From Aquabacterium soli (GTDB lineage: Bacteria > Pseudomonadota > Gammaproteobacteria > Burkholderiales > Burkholderiaceae_C), in the NCBI RefSeq assembly GCF_003933735.1, contig NZ_RSED01000002.1, forward strand, positions 124,001 to 188,000: DNA of 64,000 nt, given 5' to 3'. This document shows positions 62,900 to 64,000 of this stretch, one piece after another. The position numbers were made by a program, and so were the translations under genes. The notes under the pieces were generated by a model. That model was not told the origin of the DNA. It searched no databases and was given only the letters and a program-made list of their open reading frames with translations. Every line of letters begins with the position of its first letter. The stretch's first letter is position 1.

Positions 62900-64000
62900 A
62901 TGCTGGTCCATTGGGTGGCCGCGCTGGGCGCATGGCTGCTGGGCGTGGCCGTGCAGCTGCAGCAACGCTCGGTGGGCGATGGCCGATGGGGGCTGGGCCT
63001 GCCGTTGCTGTTCTTTCTGGTGGCCGGCGTGCTGTCATGGCGGGCCCCCGCCTGCCGACGGGGCTGGCGCGGGGCCCTGCTGGTCTGCCTGTGCATGGCC
63101 AGCACCGGCTGGGGCCAGGCGCAATGGCGTGCCGCCCAGCGGCTGGCGCAGGTCTGGCCCGAGGCCTGGAGCCAGCGCGCCGTGGTCATGACAGGGCGTG
63201 TCGATGCCATGCCGCAGCAGCAGGCCTGGGGCCGCCGTGTGGAGGTCGAGGTGCTGTCGGTCGAGGAGACCGGGCCAGGCACCCGTGATCGCCCGGCATC
63301 CCCATCAAACAGCGCCAGCACACCCCGCCAATGGCAGGCCGGTGATCGATGGCGCCTGCCGGGCATGGCGTCCCATGCCGTCCTGCCTGAGCGCGTGAGC
63401 CTGTCCTGGGGTACCCCATCCACGAAAGGCTACCGCACCCGCCCTGCCTCGGCCGAGGATGACAATGATGAAGACGCCGCAGCCACAGCCCCGCCCCTGA
63501 TGCCCGGCCAGGTCTGGCGCTGGACTGTGATGCTGCAGGCGCCGGATGGACTGGTCAACCCGGGTGGCTTCGACAGCGAGCGCTGGATGTTCGAGCACGC
63601 CCTGCGCGCCCAGGGCAAGGTCGTCACACGTGGCGTGCCGCCATCGACGCTGCTGCGGCCTGCGACGGCTTGGTCGCCCGGCCTGATCGACCGCTGGCGC
63701 ACCCAGCTCCGTGAACGCATCAACACGCACGTGACCGATGCACGTGTGGCGGGCCTGATCGCAGGCCTGACCATCGGCGAGCAATCGGCCATCGGCGCCG
63801 ATGACTGGGACGCACTGCGGGACACGGGCACAGCCCACCTGGCCGCGATATCGGGATTGCACATCACCATGATGGGCTTGGCAGTGTCTGGCGGCGTGTC
63901 CTGGTTCTGGCGGCGACGGCCCGGCCTGGTGCATCTGATCCCCACGCCTGCGATTGCCCAGATCTCGGGCGTGCTGGGCGCCTGGTGTTATGCCCTGCTG
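62900..64000 (+). CDS. comEC: DNA internalization protein ComEC/Rec2 (5' part, truncated by window end)
   Basis: An open frame of 367 codons that runs off the window. It starts ATG 62900 after a GAGGGAGAGGG site. It has two or three N-terminal helices, then a DUF4131/OB-like periplasmic part with VNPGGFDSERWMFEHALRAQG (core NPGGFDSERWMFEH), then TIGEQSAIGADDWDALRDTG and HLAAISGLHITMMGL, the start of the Competence domain. ComEC forms the inner-membrane channel for single-stranded DNA in natural transformation. An unusually long, low-complexity Pro/Ser stretch interrupts the OB region at about residues 125-150. Downstream parts are outside the window. Confidence 0.93.
   Translation, partial: MLVHWVAALGAWLLGVAVQLQQRSVGDGRWGLGLPLLFFLVAGVLSWRAPACRRGWRGALLVCLCMASTGWGQAQWRAAQRLAQVWPEAWSQRAVVMTGRVDAMPQQQAWGRRVEVEVLSVEETGPGTRDRPASPSNSASTPRQWQAGDRWRLPGMASHAVLPERVSLSWGTPSTKGYRTRPASAEDDNDEDAAATAPPLMPGQVWRWTVMLQAPDGLVNPGGFDSERWMFEHALRAQGKVVTRGVPPSTLLRPATAWSPGLIDRWRTQLRERINTHVTDARVAGLIAGLTIGEQSAIGADDWDALRDTGTAHLAAISGLHITMMGLAVSGGVSWFWRRRPGLVHLIPTPAIAQISGVLGAWCYALL

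Overview
The window is chromosomal DNA from a high-GC Gram-negative bacterium, most likely a betaproteobacterium of the order Burkholderiales (an Aquabacterium/Ideonella/Leptothrix-like lineage would fit; this is inferred from gene content and codon use, not from a database search). Coding density is very high, gene ends are often 4-20 bp apart, and base composition looks even throughout. I saw no insertion sequence, integrase, prophage, CRISPR array or rRNA. One tRNA gene, tRNA-Pro(TGG), is present.

Layout. 0-5.6 kb: fabI, a membrane metallophosphoesterase, a Lon-substrate-binding-domain protein, and a KefC-type K+/H+ antiporter with its KefG-like flavoprotein next to an HxlR regulator. 5.6-11.2 kb: small redox, regulatory and transport genes (SDR, LysR, MFS, VOC, MarR, tautomerase, ArfB, FMN reductase). 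11.2-15.3 kb: a chemoreceptor with a sigma-28-like promoter, and a PAS-PAS histidine kinase overlapping a double-receiver response regulator. 15.3-23.3 kb: a co-directional run marR - yfbR-like - S66 LD-carboxypeptidase - yejA - yejB - yejE - yejF, which reads as a peptide or muropeptide uptake and recycling operon. 23.5-29.7 kb: a secreted small protein and an RND tripartite efflux operon. 29.9-35.4 kb: NADP-type alcohol dehydrogenase with divergent LysR, MFS with divergent LysR, and a nicotinamidase-family protein with a Tat-like signal. 35.6 kb: tRNA-Pro with a strong terminator. 35.8-42.2 kb: hrpA, then an EamA exporter (start overlaps the hrpA stop), a YqcI/YcgG (GntA-like) heme N-hydroxylase-family protein and a DUF1989 protein. 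42.4-51.1 kb: diguanylate cyclase, amidase, argA, yggX, a split YeeE/YedE pair, DUF599 protein, GDSL esterase and a lipoprotein.

51.2-61.2 kb holds two tandem transcription units on the minus strand built from the same three parts: circularly permuted ATP-grasp, alpha-E and transglutaminase-like domains. One unit carries ATP-grasp and alpha-E as separate genes. The other carries a 1163-aa transglutaminase/DUF2126 protein, an ATP-grasp/alpha-E fusion and a second transglutaminase. Both units are preceded by a good sigma-54-type -24/-12 element, which suggests that this poorly understood amide-ligase/peptidase module is switched on by an enhancer-binding protein, possibly NtrC. The window ends with a globin and the 5' part of comEC.

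The two most interesting systems are the sigma-54-linked ATP-grasp/alpha-E/transglutaminase module and the EamA-GntA-like-DUF1989 set, whose known relatives act on guanidino compounds. Functions are assigned by reading motifs; no similarity search was run.
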